Positions 28,110 to 38,081 of a stretch of 64,000 nt of DNA are shown here, in pieces. The translations under genes and the position numbers were made by a program. The notes under the pieces are model-generated. The model had not been told where the DNA came from. It made no database searches and was given only the letters and a program-made list of their open reading frames with translations. Within the stretch, counting starts at the first letter, position 1. Every line of letters begins with the position of its first letter. The stretch covers positions 19,705 to 83,704 of the forward strand of contig CAVOLM010000058.1 of NCBI GenBank assembly GCA_963696675.1, given 5' to 3'. This DNA is from DATBVX01 sp963696675 (GTDB lineage: Bacteria; Pseudomonadota; Gammaproteobacteria; Steroidobacterales; Steroidobacteraceae).

Positions 28110-29266
28110 CTAAACCATCAGCTCTCGGTAGAGCTGCAGGTAGTTCTTGACCATCGAATCCAGACTGAAATCGGTGACCGCACGCGCGCGCCCGGCGGCA
28201 CCGTGCTGCCTCGCCAGGTCTGAATCGCCGGCGTAGCGCGCCATGGCGCTGATGAGCTCTTCGGATGCGCTGTCTTCGTAGAGAGTCCCGGTGACGCCGG
28301 TGCGCACGAGTTCAGGATTGCCACCCACACGTCCCGCGATCACCGGCAGACCGCTCGCCATCGCTTCCAGGATCGTGTTGGAGATGCCCTCGTTCATCGA
28401 AGGCAGCACGAATACGTCCATCGCGCGCATGAGCTGCGGCACGTCACCACGCGCGCCCGTGAACCACACCGATTGCTCTATTCCAAGTTTCCGCGCCTGT
28501 GACTGCAATGCGTCCTGCATCGGTCCGCTGCCGACGATCATGAGCCGCGCACGGTCGCGAACGCCCGGCAGTCGATTCACCAGCTGCGCGAAAGACTCGA
28601 TCAGCAATGCCTGGCGCTTTACCGGGTCGAGGCGACCGACGGTGCCGAACACAAAGGGCTTCGGATCGCGACGCTTCCCACGGCAGCATCCGCAGGCAGC
28701 TCGCCGACCGGCGAGAATCTTTCGATGTCGACGCCGTTGTAGATCTGGCGTATCCGTTCCGGCGGCACTCGCACCTGGCTCTGGAGCCAGCTGCGCGAGA
28801 TCCTGCGACATAGCCACGTAGCGCCCGATCGCGCCGCGACACAGGCGCCGGATTCGCAGGTCCTTCGCATCGCGTCCCTGCGGGTCCGAAGCGTCCCAGC
28901 CATGCTCTCCGTGGACGCGCCGCGAGACTCCGCCGGCCCAGGCGACCCACTGCAGGTCGACCGTGCCGAGATTGCGCGTGTGCACGATGGCGGGCCGCAA
29001 CTTGCGCAGCAGCCGCCAGAAACGCAGGTACGCCGCTGGGTCCTTTCCGGGACGCTTGTCGAGCGAGTACACCACGACGTCGTCGCGGCGGATGCGTGAC
29101 CGAAATTCGGAATAGCCGGCGAGGCACACGATCGCGTGCCGAAACTCATGGGCCGGCATGCGGTTGAGCACGTTGACCAAGCCGTTCTCCAGACCGCCAT
29201 AGTCCAGGCGGAAGAGTACGTGCGCTATCAGCGGGTGCAGATGTCGATCTCACTGTCGCGCCTCAC
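28110..29266 (-). CDS. Glycosyltransferase family 4, XrtA/PEP-CTERM type (frameshifted)
   Basis: The N-terminus reads PLIAHVLFRLDYGGLENGLV, followed by NVLNRMPAHEFRHAIVCL, the hallmark of the XrtA-associated family TIGR03088. The donor site lies in LPSMNEGISNTILEAMASGL, with VGRLDPVKRQ earlier. The GTG start at 29266 overlaps the TGA of the dehydrogenase gene upstream (GTGA); the frame changes soon after, near 29235. Two more changes between about 28675 and 28790 disrupt the stretch around RIRQIYNGVDIERFSPVGEL. The gene ends with TAG at 28110-28112, and the length is about 385 residues after repair. It sits nine bases upstream of the amidotransferase. Confidence 0.75.
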
Positions 29267-30584
29267 CAGCAGACGCCCGCGTAATCACCGCACTGAAGCG
29301 ACGCGCGGGGCAGCCCGACGAGATCGACTACGCGGTGGTCCTTGTGCAGACCGCGCACCAGCGCGTCGACGATCGCCTTGCCGCCGACACCGATCAGGAC
29401 TACCTGGCCGTGCGCCAGCGCCTCCTCGCAGGAGTTCACCATCAGGCTGCCGATGTGAGGAATGGTCTCCTCGATGAAACGTTTGTTCGCGCCGATGAGC
29501 CGCGACAGATTGACTTCGGGATCGTAGATGCGCAGGTCATAGCCCTTGCCGATGAGCCGCTCCGCCACAGCGACGAGCGGACTTTCGCGCAGGTCGTCGG
29601 TTCCCGCCTTGAAGCTCAGCCCGATCATCGCGACGCGACGCACGCCCGGCGTCATGATCTTCTCCAGCACATGATCGATATGGGCGCGATTGCTACCCAT
29701 GACCGAGCCGAGCATGGGCGCAGTGACGTCCTTGATCTTGCCGACGTACGTGAGCGCGCGCAGATCCTTCGGCAGGCACGAGCCGCCGAACGCAAATCCC
29801 GGCTTCAGGTAGGCGGGCGAGATGTTGAGCCGCTTGTCGCGACACACGAGCTCCATCACTTCACGGGCATCGACGTTCACGGCCTGCGAAAACCGTGCCG
29901 ATCTCGTTCGCGAACGTCACCTTCACGGCGTGGAAGGCATTGCAGGCGTACTTGAGCATCTCGGCGACGCCGACCGAGGTCGTAATGAACTCGCACGGCA
30001 GATGGCCGAACAGCGCCTGTAACAGCCTGCGCCGACCTGGGCGACTGCGTGCCGATGACCGTGAATGGCGGATTGTCGTAGTCCTTGATCGAGGTGCCTT
30101 CACGCAGAAATTCCGGTTGGAAGCCCACCCCGAAGTCCCGATCGGCCTGCTTGCCGCTCGCCCGCTCCAAGTATCGGCCGCACGATCTCCTCGAAGGTTC
30201 CGGGCTGCACCGTCGAGCGCAGGATCACGGTATGAAAATCCGCTCTTCGCGCCGATGGCCTCGCCGATCGATTGCATCACGCGCTTGATGGCCGTGAGAT
30301 CCTGGCTGCCGTTGGGGCTCGACGGCGTGCCGACGCAGACAAAGGAGAGCTCCGTATCGCGGACCGCCGCGTGCACGTCGTCCGTGACCGTGACCTTGCC
30401 AGCGGCGACGACCTTCTGGGTGAGTTCCTGGATGCCCTCCTCGATGATCGGCGAGCGACCTGGCACGAATGAGTTCGAGCTTGAGCGGATCCACATCGAC
30501 GCCGATCACATCGTGGCCGTCGCGCGCCAGGCAGGCGGCCGAGACCGCCCCTACGTAACCCAATCCGAACACGCTGATTCGCAT
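29263..30584 (-). pseudogene. AlgD-like GDP-mannose/UDP-sugar dehydrogenase (frame changes)
   Basis: The protein starts MRISVFGLGYVGAVSAACLA (NAD-binding GxGxxG). It contains FVCVGTPSSPNG, VGVAEMLKYACNAFHAVKVT and the catalytic cysteine in KPGFAFGGSCLPKDLRALTY. Its C-terminus (GLSFKAGTDDLRESPLVAVA, then GDYAGVCW) is more like AlgD than Ugd. The full length is about 440 residues, as expected. It oxidises a nucleotide sugar, probably GDP-mannose to GDP-mannuronate, in two NAD-dependent steps. Frame changes lie near 30480, 30240, 30170, 30020 and 29880. The ATG at 30584 has AGGGGAA upstream. The gene overlaps the glycosyltransferase downstream by four bases. Uronic acids made here would give the amidotransferases their carboxyl substrate. 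Confidence 0.75.
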
Positions 30585-30608
30585 ATCGTTCCCCTGCCAA
30601 TCCGATGC

Positions 30609-31809
30609 TCACGCCGCGCGGCGGCGGCTGTTCAATGGCACTCTCCACCAGACCGTCGAAGCGTCTCATGGAGCTGGCCCAGCTGTGGTGGCTCAGCACA
30701 CGCGCACGGCCCGCTGCTGCCAATCGATCGCGCTGTGCAGGCGAGCCCAGCACGGACTCGATGGCTTCGACATACTGGACCGGGCCGCTCGCCGTGAGCA
30801 GATGTTCGCCGGCCACCGCATCGACACCGCCACACGCCGCTTCGCTGCAGACCACCGGCACACCCATCGCCATAGATTCCAGAATCTTGTTCTGCGTGCC
30901 TCGGGCGATTTTCAGAGGTGCGATCGTCAGCGCCGCGCGCGTCACGTACGGGCGCACATCTGGCACGGAACCGGTGACCGACACGCCCGGCTCACGAGCC
31001 AACTCGCGTACTTGGCGCGAGGGCTCGGCACCTACGATCTGCAGCCGCACCTCAGGCCGACGCGATCTCAAGCCGGGTAAAACGTCCCTGCAGAAGCTCA
31101 GCATGGCCTGCTGGTTGGGGTAATAGTCCATGCGGCCGACGAACACGAGCAGGTTGCGGTCATACGTCGCCGCGGGCGTGAAGAATTCGGTATCGACGCC
31201 GTTTGGGAACCAGTCCGTCGGCGCCACAACGCCCAGATGTCGGAGACTATCGACTTCGGGCCGGGTCGCGCAGGTACATAGGTCAAAGTTTCTGCTGAGA
31301 AGGCGCTCGACACGCTCTAGCTTGACGGCCTCGAGCCAGTAACCCGCGGCCAGCGGGAAGCGCCGATGCGCCGCATACTCGCGCCATTTCTGCGAGTCCA
31401 CATCGCAGTAGTCAAGGATGCTCAACGCCTGGCCTGCTCGCCTGACATAAGGCGCTACCGAAGAGGAGTGAACGAATACGAGATCGTATTGTCCAGTACG
31501 CAACTCCTCGTCGATCCGCCGTCCGAGCCCTGCCGAATAAAAGTAGCCGAAACTCGACGGGCGTGTGGTGGGAATCCACGCGACCATGCGTCCCCAAGCT
31601 ACGCTGCTCGAGATGACCTCAACGATGGCGCGCTCGCAGTGCTGCGCGAGCCCGCTGGCTTCCTCTCGTTCCGCAGGGGTCCGCGCCAGCGAAGCGACGG
31701 TCACACGATGACCCCGATCCGTCAGGTGACGAATGATGTTGAACGACCGAATCTTGCTGCCTTGCGTCGGCGGAAATGGCACTCGATGACAGACGAATAG
31801 CACCCTCAC
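30609..31809 (-). CDS. Glycosyltransferase, XrtA/PEP-CTERM TIGR03087 type (stop lost by a likely indel)
   Basis: This protein of about 400 residues begins at a GTG (31809) that overlaps a TGA upstream: VRVLFVCHRVPFPPTQGSK, the signature of the TIGR03087 glycosyltransferases. It contains DYCDVDSQKW, WFPNGVDTEFF, VFVGRMDYYPNQQAM and the donor-site TIAPLKIARGTQNKILESMA, followed by MGVPVVCSEAACGGVDA. As written, the frame runs past its normal end into the dehydrogenase gene as far as 30277. In the adjacent frame a TGA stands at 30609-30611, just where the family normally ends and 25 bases before the next ATG. I therefore infer a one-base error in the CCGCCGCCGCGCGGCG tract just before it. Confidence 0.78.
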
Positions 31810-32075
31810 GCCGCAACGCTCTCTCGCAGACCATCTGTCACATGCGCACTCGGCTGCCCGTCCAGATAAATGCGGCACGAGATCTTGAGCCTAACGAGCG
31901 CCAGCAAATGAGCTGTGCTATCCGCCTTCATCTTGCCGTGTCCTCGCATCATGCACGCCACTACCTGCAAATCGGGCAACCCGCGTCTCAGCAGAACCGA
32001 GTCCGACAGCAGCTCGCGCAGAAGTGCCGCCAACTCGGACTTGAACAAGGCGCCGAGGGCGCTTCGAAGCCGCAC
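31806..32075 (-). CDS. Possible small protein of 89 residues, unknown
   Basis: An open frame of 89 codons starts with an ATG at 32075 and ends in a TGA that overlaps the GTG of the next glycosyltransferase (GTGA), the same coupling seen between confirmed genes here. The protein begins MRLRSALGALFKSELAALLR and is basic, with no membrane span or motif that I recognise. It follows an AT-rich stretch that may carry a promoter. It could also be chance coding, or the frame-shifted remains of something larger. The geometry is the main evidence. Confidence 0.3.
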   Translation of the reverse strand: MRLRSALGALFKSELAALLRELLSDSVLLRRGLPDLQVVACMMRGHGKMKADSTAHLLALVRLKISCRIYLDGQPSAHVTDGLRESVAA

Positions 32076-32082
32076 TCCTATC

Positions 32083-32150
32083 GGTATATAACATTATTTA
32101 AAACAATACCTTGCACTTCTATTTTCATAATGTACTTTAGTTGATTTCGA
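32083..32150 (-). promoter_or_regulatory. AT-rich island, possible internal promoter of the EPS operon
   Basis: This roughly 70-base stretch is about 70% AT in a GC-rich region and lies between the FemAB-like gene and the 89-codon frame. On the minus strand it contains TTGTTT, AATAAT and TTATAT elements, but no pair is spaced like a standard -35/-10 promoter. It divides the export half of the operon from the glycosyltransferase half. Confidence 0.35.
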
Positions 32151-32242
32151 CACGAAATGGACTGCGGCTGCGTGCCGAGCAGGAGCCGCTCGTCGTGGGC
32201 CGTTCAGGCTCAGTGCCCTGGATATGCCGCACATCAGCCCGC

Positions 32243-33314
32243 TCAACCCAGAAAGCGGGCGACCGGCGGACCGATGACCCGTGTCACGGGTACAGGCAAC
32301 CTGCGCCAGGCACGAATGAGCGGCTCGTATCGCGGATTAGACGGGCTGAGGTTCGGCATCCGGGCGGCCTTGACCAGGAAATACTCGTAGTGCAGCGGTT
32401 GAGGCTCGAATCCCCAGTGGACCTTGAAGTCGAACGAGCCCGTGCCACGCTTGCTACGGCCGAAATCGAACAGGCGCGCCCCGCGTTCGCGTGCACGCTC
32501 CATCACCTGCCAATACATGAAGTCGTTGCCTGCGATGGCGCGTGCGGCGCTCGTGCTGCCGCCATAGTAAGGCAGCACCTCGTCACGAAAGTAGAAGCTC
32601 AGCACGCTCGCAACAGGACGCTCATCTGAGGTAACCGTCACAATCTCACACTGATCGCTGAAGGTGTCGCGCAGAATCTCAAGGTAACGACGCGAGAACA
32701 CGGGCGTACCGAGGTTCCTCAGGCTTTCCGAGTATGTCGCGTACAAGCGATCGACGTCGTTGTCGAGTCTCGGCCCGCAGGTTCTTCTGCAGCCCCTTGC
32801 GCACCATCGCACGCTGCTTGCGCGGTATTGCACGCAGATTGGCCTCGGCATCCGCTGTGATCGTGCGCCGAAATGTCACGTACAGGTCCTTGCTCGGCCA
32901 TTCCGGGTGATGCGACTGCCGGTTGCGCATTTCGACGTAATCGACGCCCAGCTGCCGGCCAAGCCCGCAGGCGGCGCTCTCGAGCGCCTGCTGCGCCTCC
33001 ATGTCATTCGCGAGGATTCCACCGTAAACGCAGAACGGCGTAGATACCAGGGAGTGACCGAATACCAGGCTCTTGACCTCCGCAAGCGGCAATACTGCCT
33101 GTATGGTTCCCGCCCGTTCCGCGTACAGATAGTGCGTGCGATGCCGGAACGCGGTCGCCAGGATCTCCTGCCATTCGGCGAGGTGAAAGAACGTGCCATC
33201 GGCGTGAGCACGCACGTATTCGTTCCATCGGTCGCGGTCGCGCGCCAAAAACTCGCGCACCGACAATGTCGCGTCTGCTGCAACGGTCTCGACGGCCGCG
33301 ACGCTACGCGACAT
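32243..33314 (-). CDS. FemAB-like acyltransferase, XrtA/PEP-CTERM system-associated (one frameshift)
   Basis: This protein of about 357 residues has a double-GNAT FemAB fold. The first half includes DGTFFHLAEWQEILATAF and STPFCVYGGILANDM. The second half includes VTSDERPVASVLSFYFRDEV, YYGGSTSAARAIAGNDFMYW and RLFDFGRSKRGTGSFDFKVH, which match the family known as TIGR03019. The frame changes near 32765, between EANLRAIPRKQRAMVRKGLQ and DVDRLYATYSESLRNLGTPV. FemAB proteins attach aminoacyl groups to sugars or peptides, often from aminoacyl-tRNA; in this locus the acceptor is presumably the EPS or its lipid carrier. The gene overlaps the deacetylase upstream by 11 bases. Confidence 0.8.
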
Positions 33315-34174
33315 GTTGCTGCTTTGTGCGTACGTCGAAGACTGCGTCCATCCGCCCCCACCTGAAGTCGCTCAGCAGGCGTTCCAGCCGTCGCTCAGTC
33401 GCGCCCAGGTTCAGATAGTGGCGGAACCTGGACTTCAGTGATGTCCCCGCGACGCGCGGCTGATCCGGGTCGACTTCCCACGGATGGCAATAGAACACGA
33501 CCGGCTGATGATCTGTCGCATTCACGCGCCGCAGAGCCCAGCGGAATAGCCGGTATGGCATCAAGCGGAAATAGCCACCGCCGCCGCATGGCAGGCGAAG
33601 CCCGGCGAGTTCCAGTGTGGTCAACGGGACTTCCAGCAGCGCGCCCGAGCCCACCCGATACGGAAAGCGCGGCGCGTCGGGAATGCCGTAGAGATCGTGT
33701 CGGATCGGGAACACACTCGAGTCGTACTCGAAGCCCAGCTCTTCGAGCACGTCCAGCGCCCACAGCGAGGCCTCGGTAATCGAGTAGGTCGCGGCCCGAT
33801 AGCCCCGCACTTTCTCGCCGATGAGATCTTCGAGAAGATGTTTCGCATGTCGCGTTTCCTGTCGGAAGGTCTCGTGCGTCTGTGTATAGATGAGCTGATG
33901 CGAGAACCCATGGCACGCGACTTCATGGCCGGAAGCGTGCAGCTTGCGCACCAGGGCGGGGAACCGCTCGGCCACCCAGCCGAGCACAAAAAACGTCGCC
34001 TGAACGCCCCGCCCTGCCAACAGACCGAGTAGCTTCTCGGTATTGGCCACGACCCGCGGATTGCAGGCTGTTCCACTGGTCCCGATCGACCGCCGAAGCA
34101 AGCGCGGTAACGTGGAAGTAGTCCTCCACGTCGATTGTCAGTGCGTTGACGATTTGAGACTGCGGGCCCGGCAC
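33304..34174 (-). CDS. Polysaccharide deacetylase, XrtA/PEP-CTERM system-associated (one frameshift)
   Basis: The start at 34174 gives MPGPQSQIVNALTIDVEDYF, where DVEDYFH is the typical opening of the XrtA-system deacetylases (TIGR03006), carrying the first metal-binding Asp. The frame changes near 34070, after DRDQWNSLQ, and resumes PRVVANTEKLLGLLAGRGVQ. FFVLGWVAERFP, HEVACHGFSHQLIYTQ (the HxxxH metal site) and PCGGGGYFRLMPYRL (the DUF3473 region) follow. Length is about 290 residues after repair. It would remove acetyl groups from the growing polysaccharide. It lies 7 bases downstream of the outer-membrane protein gene. Confidence 0.8.
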
Positions 34175-34181
34175 CAGTCCC

Positions 34182-35495
34182 TTACCTTCGTCCCGAGTAA
34201 CTGATGCCGGCGTAGAGCCCGGTTCTCTTTATAGTCGCGAGTCGCTCCGGTGCCGTTACCTTCATAGTGGATGACGCGCAGCTGCAGAGACACGTTGCGT
34301 CTAATCGTGCAGTCGAGCTGACCGCTCACCGACCACTCATCGAGGTCGACGTCAGCACCCGTGTAGTCGTCCTGCGAGTACGATCCACCCAGCGTTAGCG
34401 TAAACTGCGGTTGAGTCGGCGTGATACGTCCGCATTCGCCGTGACCAGCTCGCGATCCAACTGCGTCTCGGTTTCATGGCTTTCCTCGCGCCAGCTGGCT
34501 CCCAGATCGACAGTGGTTCGATCCGCAGCCGTGTGCCAAGAGAAATAGCCGTAGTCAGCCCGAAATGCATCGCTGGATGCCACTGCCTCACCATTCTGCA
34601 GCTGGATACCGCTAAGCGCCTGGTCGCGCGCAAAGATGTTCCCCGTATCCGAAAACTCAGTGCCGGCATCGAGCGTCAGCGTCGACAACGCGCCAACTTT
34701 GCGTGTGAATGAGAGGCGTGCGAGCAAACCATTGTCACTTTCACCGAAGTCGTGCAAGAGCATGTATCCCACGTCAGCGCTCAAAGTCGTGCGCACGCCG
34801 TTGGCGGTGAAACGTGCGTACGCGTTCTGCACGTCGTAACTGCTATTAATCGTCTCATCGTCGTATTCGACGCGTGAGGCTGTTGCATTAAGGGATGTCG
34901 TGAACGCCGAGGAGATCCGGTGAGCGAGTTCCAGTGACCCCTCCAGGCGGTTGTAATCCTCGGGAGTCTTTTCGTAATACGCATCCGACCAAAGGCCCTG
35001 CGCCGTGAGACTCGTGCGATCGCCGAGCGGCAGTACAAAGTCCGGGCCAGTTGTGAAGTAATTGACGTTTTGACGATTCTCAGGTGTCTCCACCGCGAAA
35101 GGGTCGTCGGCCAACTGGCCATAATTGTCCTGGAAGAGCCACGTGAAGCGCTGGGGTATGAAGCCAACGGCCGCGCTGCCTGCGAAGCCGCCCACGGCGT
35201 GATCGTCGTACGCATTGCCAAGATAGCTGCGATAGCTCAGATTGGCGTCGACATTCGCATCCAATCGCGGCCGCTTGGTGTCCATCTTCAGATCCAGACC
35301 CACCTCGGCGATCGTTTCCGATTCCTCATCGACGCTCGTACGCCGAATGTTGTCCGACTGGCTGACGCCCGCGTGCACGGACCAGTCTGGTGTTTGCGCG
35401 CCGGCACCGAGGGCGGCCACCAGCCCGACTGCGACGCAGCCCAGGCGAAGCATTGCATGGATGATCCGGCGATTTCTTGTTGTTATGCAGGACAT
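34182..35495 (-). CDS. Outer-membrane beta-barrel protein, XrtA/PEP-CTERM system-associated (frameshifted C-terminus)
   Basis: This protein starts with a signal peptide (VGLVAALGAGAQTP) and has repeating amphipathic strands (LDANVDANLSYRSYLGNAYD, RISSAFTTSLNATASRVEYD), consistent with the TIGR03016 outer-membrane family. The main frame stops early at 34395 (NRSLR). Shifting one base near 34412 restores QFTLTLGGSYSQDDYTGADV and continues to TRDYKENRA. A second shift near 34222 gives YAGISYSGRR and a TAA at 34182-34184. The tyrosine-rich final strands are typical of a barrel closing the outer membrane. I prefer the ATG at 35495; ATGs at 35534 and 35453 are alternatives. Its likely role is in secretion or anchoring of the polysaccharide. 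Confidence 0.78.
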
Positions 35496-35520
35496 GGCGA
35501 ATCTCGGCTCGAATGGCGAC

Positions 35521-36456
35521 TCAACGAGGCGCATCGGAATGGTCCGCCGCGGAATTCTTATGCCCGTAGTGATAGCCGTAGTAGTAGCTCGTCGGTCCGG
35601 TCACCTCCGCTTGGTTCAGCACCAGGCTGATTCGCTTGCCGGTACCCAGGAGTTCGATCGTGTCTTTCAGCGCGTGCTGGGGCGTGGAGCCCGCTTTTAC
35701 GACCACGACCACCTGGCCAACCAGCGATGCCAGTACCCGCGCCTCAGTGGTCAGCAGCATGGGTGAGGAATCAAAGAGCACGATTCCGCGCGGATAGAGC
35801 GACGCGAGATGTTCAGCAACCTCACGCATGCGCCCGCTGGCGAGCAGTTCCGTCGCGGTGTCTGATCGGCGCCCCGCCGGAACGATGCTCAGTCCCGGCT
35901 CGTCGGTCGGCAGAATCACGGATTCGATCGGGCGCGTCGGGTCGGCAAGGACATCGAGCAGCCCGAGTTCGTTCTCCACGTTGAATATACGGCTGACGTG
36001 CGGCTTAGCGACATCGGCATCGACAAGCAATACCGAGTGGTCCCGTTCCAGGGCCATGCTCAGTGACAGGTTGATGGACGTGAAGGTCTTGCCGTCGCCA
36101 GGCAGCGCGCTCGTCAGCATCACCAGCTGTTGAGGGCTCAATCCCGCCTGCGGCGACTCAAGCATGTTGCGAATCAGGGGACGTTTGATGGCCCGATACT
36201 GAGTCGCGAGCTCATGCTCCTGGGTCGCTGATGGCAGCAAACCGGCGCTGCGCAACTGGTCGCGATCGATCCGCACAGTCTTTGCGGGTCGCATTTCGAC
36301 GGGTCGCGGTACGGATGGCGTTTCGCGCGCGGGAGGCTGATAGGTATTGACGGTTCGGCTCGGAGCGCCGGTGTTCTGCAGCTGGGTATCCGCAGAATCA
36401 CGTTTGACGGTACGGTCCGCGTGCAGCTTCTGCAGTGCCTTCTCAACCAGACTCAC
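35521..36456 (-). CDS. XrtA-associated tyrosine autokinase (CpsD/CapB family)
   Basis: This 311-residue bacterial tyrosine kinase has the Walker A motif in TSALPGDGKTFTSINLSLS (about 118-137), Walker A' in VLLVDADVAKPHVS and Walker B in IVLFDSSPMLL. The C-terminal tail, SYYYGYHYGHKNS, is the tyrosine cluster that becomes autophosphorylated. The start, MSLVEKALQKLHADR, is typical of the TIGR03018 family. Cytoplasmic kinases of this type cycle with a Wzz-like membrane activator to control chain length; here that partner is the gene 8 bases upstream (36465-38063). The gene is intact. The MLE-like opening segment probably docks onto the activator. Confidence 0.9.
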   Translation of the reverse strand: MSLVEKALQKLHADRTVKRDSADTQLQNTGAPSRTVNTYQPPARETPSVPRPVEMRPAKTVRIDRDQLRSAGLLPSATQEHELATQYRAIKRPLIRNMLESPQAGLSPQQLVMLTSALPGDGKTFTSINLSLSMALERDHSVLLVDADVAKPHVSRIFNVENELGLLDVLADPTRPIESVILPTDEPGLSIVPAGRRSDTATELLASGRMREVAEHLASLYPRGIVLFDSSPMLLTTEARVLASLVGQVVVVVKAGSTPQHALKDTIELLGTGKRISLVLNQAEVTGPTSYYYGYHYGHKNSAADHSDAPR

Positions 36457-36464
36457 TTAGCACC

Positions 36465-38063
36465 TCAACCTTTCAGCTGCTGAATGATGATGGCCCCAGC
36501 ATCACGCCACAGCAGGGCGGCCCCGAATGTCAGCAACAGCAACGCGAACGCCCCGGAAAACGCCATCACGTTGCGGCGCGCCTCGGCCTTGTGCTTGTCG
36601 ACCCATATTCTGCTGACCAGACCCAGCACCGGCAGACCGGTAATTTCGGCCAAGGCCCTGACGTTCTGAAACACAGGCCGCAACTGGTCCAGCAGGTAGG
36701 CGACGGCCACCGCTGCGGCCAGCCCAAGCAGCAGTACTGCCGTCAGGAATACCGCGCGATTCGGGGCGACGGGTTCGTATGAAACGGCCGGAGGGTCGAT
36801 AACCTGGAACTTGACCACACCCGTCTTCTCCGCCTCCTCAGAAAGCTTGGCGGTCTCCAGCCGTTGCACCAGCTGTTGATATTGGCTGCGGGTCACTTCG
36901 TAGTCACGATTGAGCCGCGCAAGCTCGGCCTCGACGTCGGGAACCGTGTTGACCATGCGCTGTAGTTCGGCGACCCGCGCCTGGCGCTGGGCGACGTCTT
37001 GGCGCAACTCGGCAATCTGGACGTCGGTGCGATTGAGCTCCACCTGCGTGCTCTGATAAACCGGGTTCGCCTTGAGCGACTGGGCGAGGCTGCCAGTCCC
37101 CTGACTTCCGTGCTGCATACGCGCGAGTTCATCGGCCTGCCGCGCCTTCAAGTCCTCGATGGTCTTGCGTACCGCAATGACTTCCGGATGCTTGTCCGTG
37201 TATTTGAGCAACAGCTCCTCGAGACGGTGCTCGAGATCCCTGATGCGAAATGCGACGTCGCCACCGCCCGCGCTCGTAGGTCCCGCCGCACCCGTCTGCG
37301 CATCAAGCCCGAAGATGACAGGTTCCTCGCCGCTTAGTTGCCGGGTCAATTCCGCGCGGCGCGTTTCGGCGAGAGCCAGTCCTTTGCGCGCCTGGTCGAG
37401 ACCAGTCATCTCAGTCTGCAGGCGCGTGAAGTAGTCACCGCGGTCGCTCGGCATGCTGCCCACGTTGCGCTTCTTGAACTCAGACAAGCGTGTTTCTGCG
37501 GCGGAAAGCTGGCGTTCGTAGTCCGCGATCTGTTCTCTCAGGAAGCGCTGCGCATCTTCCTGGCCGGTGCGCTTGCTGCCCAATGTGTCTTCGACGAAGG
37601 AATCGAGCAGCGTGCGGACCACTTCCAGACTCTTGGTACGGTTAAAGTCCTGGAATGAAATCCTATACAGGCCGTCGCTCGTCGAGGTGCGGGCGCGCAC
37701 GTCGGCCTCGATGACGATCCTCTTTCCCAAACCATCGATCAGGTGCTCCATCTCTTCGGGCGTCTTTGCCCGCAGGTCGAGGTCGGTCTGGCGCGCCACC
37801 TTTTCCAGGTTCGGTCTGCTCAGTATCGCCTGACGGACGACCGCCAGATTGGACTCGACGTCCGGGTCGACCGCCAGGCCCTTCAGCAGCGGACGAAGCG
37901 CAGACTGTGTGTCGACATACACTCTGGCGCTGGCCTGGAACACGTTGGGCAGCGAAATGACACTGAGCCAGCCGGCAAGGCACACCGTCCAGGCCGCGGC
38001 CAGCGCCCACCATCTGAAGCGCCAACTCCCCCGTACGTCGTCCAGCACTCTGAGCAGCTGCAT
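36465..38063 (-). CDS. Polysaccharide chain-length determinant protein, XrtA type (Wzz-like)
   Basis: This 532-residue inner-membrane protein begins MQLLRVLDDVRGSWRFRWWA, with a transmembrane helix at about 17-37. It has a periplasmic Wzz domain, a long coiled-coil region (about 165-400, for example YERQLSAAETRLSEFKKRN), and the proline-rich YEPVAPNRAVFLT before the second span at about 430. A further hydrophobic helix lies at about 505. The order and length match the TIGR03007 family. It controls polymer length and activates the tyrosine kinase encoded just downstream. The gene is intact. Confidence 0.9.
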   Translation of the reverse strand: MQLLRVLDDVRGSWRFRWWALAAAWTVCLAGWLSVISLPNVFQASARVYVDTQSALRPLLKGLAVDPDVESNLAVVRQAILSRPNLEKVARQTDLDLRAKTPEEMEHLIDGLGKRIVIEADVRARTSTSDGLYRISFQDFNRTKSLEVVRTLLDSFVEDTLGSKRTGQEDAQRFLREQIADYERQLSAAETRLSEFKKRNVGSMPSDRGDYFTRLQTEMTGLDQARKGLALAETRRAELTRQLSGEEPVIFGLDAQTGAAGPTSAGGGDVAFRIRDLEHRLEELLLKYTDKHPEVIAVRKTIEDLKARQADELARMQHGSQGTGSLAQSLKANPVYQSTQVELNRTDVQIAELRQDVAQRQARVAELQRMVNTVPDVEAELARLNRDYEVTRSQYQQLVQRLETAKLSEEAEKTGVVKFQVIDPPAVSYEPVAPNRAVFLTAVLLLGLAAAVAVAYLLDQLRPVFQNVRALAEITGLPVLGLVSRIWVDKHKAEARRNVMAFSGAFALLLLTFGAALLWRDAGAIIIQQLKG

Positions 38064-38081
38064 AAGAATCCCCGCCCCTTC

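Noticed and set aside
30277..30608. Apparent fusion of the glycosyltransferase to the dehydrogenase region.
   Set aside because: The added residues are out of frame with the dehydrogenase, and a TGA in the adjacent frame lies just where the family normally ends.
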